A stretch of DNA of 64,000 nt from Sphaerisporangium aureirubrum (GTDB lineage: Bacteria; Actinomycetota; Actinomycetes; Streptosporangiales; Streptosporangiaceae), in NCBI RefSeq assembly GCF_042658925.1, contig NZ_JBHSRF010000003.1, forward strand, positions 209,790 to 273,789, written 5' to 3'. Numbering within the stretch: position 1 is the first letter of the stretch; each line of letters opens with the position of its first letter. The translations under genes and the position numbers were made by a program. Below are positions 60,691 to 64,000 of this stretch, in pieces. The notes below the pieces were generated by a model that made no database searches, was not told where the DNA came from, and saw only the letters and a list, made by a program, of their open reading frames with translations.

Positions 60691-61265
60691 GCGCCGCGTC
60701 CGCCGTGGAGCCCACAGAGGGCGCAGAGGGCGTCAGGAGGCGGCGGCCGCGTTCGCGGGCCTTCGGAGTGCTCCTGGCGCTCCTGGCGCTTCTGGTGGGC
60801 ACTCTGGCCTTCCTGGCGGGTGCGGGCTATCTGAGGCTGCGGGAGCTCAGGCAGAGCGAGACGTCCGCCGCGGAGGCGCTGGCGGCGGCGCGCACCTACG
60901 CGCCGGACATGCTCTCGTACGACTACCGCACCATCGACGCCGATCTCGCCAGGGCGCGCGGGTACGCCACGGGGGCCCTCGCCGACCACTACCGGGAGCT
61001 CGGCAGGGTGCTGCCCCCCTCGGCCCGGCGGCAGCAGACCGTGCAGCAGGCGGTGGTCGCCGCCGCCGCGGTCGAGTCGGCGACGCCAGATCGGGTACAG
61101 GTGCTTTTGTTCATGAACCTGGGCACCACCAAGGTGCCGGCGGGGGAGACCGTCCCCTTGAAGCAGGTTTCGCAGAATCGCGCCAGATTCGTCCTGGTGA
61201 AGGGGGACGGCCACTGGCTGGTGTCCGAGCTGTCGACCTTGATCGGCAACGCGCCGACTGACTGA
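60687..61265 (+). CDS. Single-pass membrane protein, Mce-associated-like (second copy)
   Basis: This 192-residue protein repeats the layout of its upstream neighbour. It has a basic head (VRRRRPRSR), one helix (about 27-46) and an outer domain with AARTYAPDMLSYDYRTIDADLARARGYATGALADHYREL. ATGA overlap implies coupled translation, and probably a heteromer. It ends 472 bp before rpoB. Confidence 0.75.
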   Translation: MSAASAVEPTEGAEGVRRRRPRSRAFGVLLALLALLVGTLAFLAGAGYLRLRELRQSETSAAEALAAARTYAPDMLSYDYRTIDADLARARGYATGALADHYRELGRVLPPSARRQQTVQQAVVAAAAVESATPDRVQVLLFMNLGTTKVPAGETVPLKQVSQNRARFVLVKGDGHWLVSELSTLIGNAPTD

Positions 61266-61737
61266 GCGTGACCGGCAGGTGGGCCTGCGCCCCGGACACG
61301 CCGGGGATGGGTGGGGCGGGTTATCAAATTGTTAGTAAAGGTTGGGTTTGAAGAAGGTGTGGACGGGCAGATACGGAGCACGCCAGTGTCGACGGCGGGT
61401 AAGCCTTCGACCCTCGGTGTGACCGAGCGTTAGCCGATCCGCCTCGCGGGTATCGTCTGGATCCGGCTGACCGTGTGGTCCGCCGTGGGGAGAAAACCCA
61501 GCGTGACGGCTCTCGATCGTCGCGAATCCGGGCTTACGGGCTTGACGTTTCGGCGCTGACGGGCGATGCTGCGTCCAACGTGGGTGCGCAGAGCGAGACT
61601 GAGTGGACAGGTGTATGCCCATCGGCTACACTGCCCCTTTGCGCTGCCCTTTGACGACCCGCTTCTCTAGGTAACTTTCGATGCGTGGTCGTCTGGCGTG
61701 CGTGTAGTCAGTCCGCGAGCCCTCGGAAGGACATCTG
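61266..61737 (+). promoter_or_regulatory. rpoB upstream region
   Basis: Gene-free 472 bases. The first part has an AT-rich patch (TTATCAAATTGTTAGTAAAGG near 61320). The rpoB promoter lies near 61604-61632, leaving a leader of about 100 bases that contains CCCCTTTGCGCTGCCCTTTG. I see no clear terminator after the preceding gene. Confidence 0.6.
61604..61632 (+). promoter_or_regulatory. rpoB promoter
   Basis: TGGACA at 61604 and TACACT at 61627 are separated by exactly 17 bases, a near-ideal housekeeping promoter, about 105 bases before the rpoB start. Confidence 0.8.

Positions 61738-64000
<2,263 letters not shown>

Overview
The window is very GC-rich actinobacterial chromosome. Codon third positions are almost all G or C, GTG and TTG starts are common, and 4-bp ATGA/GTGA gene overlaps are frequent. 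The protein set (HelD-type RNA polymerase ATPase, fused ECF sigma factor, class E/F-like sortases, DtxR/IdeR regulator, SpoIIE phosphatase with STAS proteins) and the order secE-nusG-rplK-rplA-lipoprotein-rplJ-rplL-rpoB fit a filamentous actinomycete, most likely Streptosporangiales (Nonomuraea/Streptosporangium-like). That placement is inference from gene content. No rRNA, CRISPR array, prophage or transposase gene was seen; the only RNA gene is tRNA-Trp.

Region 1 (1-7740) is accessory. A NACHT NTPase gene is cut by the left edge, and a complete NACHT-LRR protein of about 1116 residues lies 4 kb away. Between them are an ECF sigma/membrane anti-sigma-like pair, a membrane protein and a PepSY protein. 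Region 2 (7750-16109) is regulatory and housekeeping: an ABC exporter next to a NarL-type two-component system, a HelD ATPase, a STAS antagonist and a glycosyltransferase. Region 3 (16110-19094) holds a ~2.7-kb structure in which a DUF6777-like membrane protein is bracketed by inverted and tandem copies of an unfamiliar ~230-320 bp repeat. Region 4 (19095-33655) carries a nickel/cobalt ECF transporter, a second STAS protein, beta-oxidation enzymes, a rhomboid protease, an orphan BlaI-type repressor, serC, a citrate synthase, pdxH, an MFS exporter, a DtxR/IdeR regulator and a PAS-GAF-SpoIIE-HATPase stress phosphatase.

Region 5 (33659-41848) has a hydrolase, an acyl-CoA dehydrogenase, two consecutive surface-protein/sortase pairs and a thiolase. 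Both surface proteins end in a shared TPxGGAxTG motif, a membrane helix and an Arg tail instead of LPXTG. Region 6 (42062-47066) has an OmpR-type two-component system, a methyltransferase and a second ECF/anti-sigma pair whose sigma gene seems to lack a normal start codon.

Region 7 (47179-51453) is the most unusual part. A single polypeptide joins an ECF-like sigma region, a zinc anti-sigma-type HxxxCxxC motif, a membrane helix, a Pro-rich stalk and an extracytoplasmic beta-sandwich. It is followed by a secreted protein and divergent from a Pro-rich membrane protein, and the shared 215-bp intergenic region contains a perfect 14-bp palindrome. Next comes ~900 bp without genes that holds two kinds of repeat.

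Region 8 (52357-64000) is the conserved core: an adenosine deaminase, an aspartate-type aminotransferase, tRNA-Trp, secE, nusG, rplK, rplA, an LppX-like lipoprotein, an L10 leader with rplJ-rplL, two small membrane proteins, and rpoB running off the right edge.
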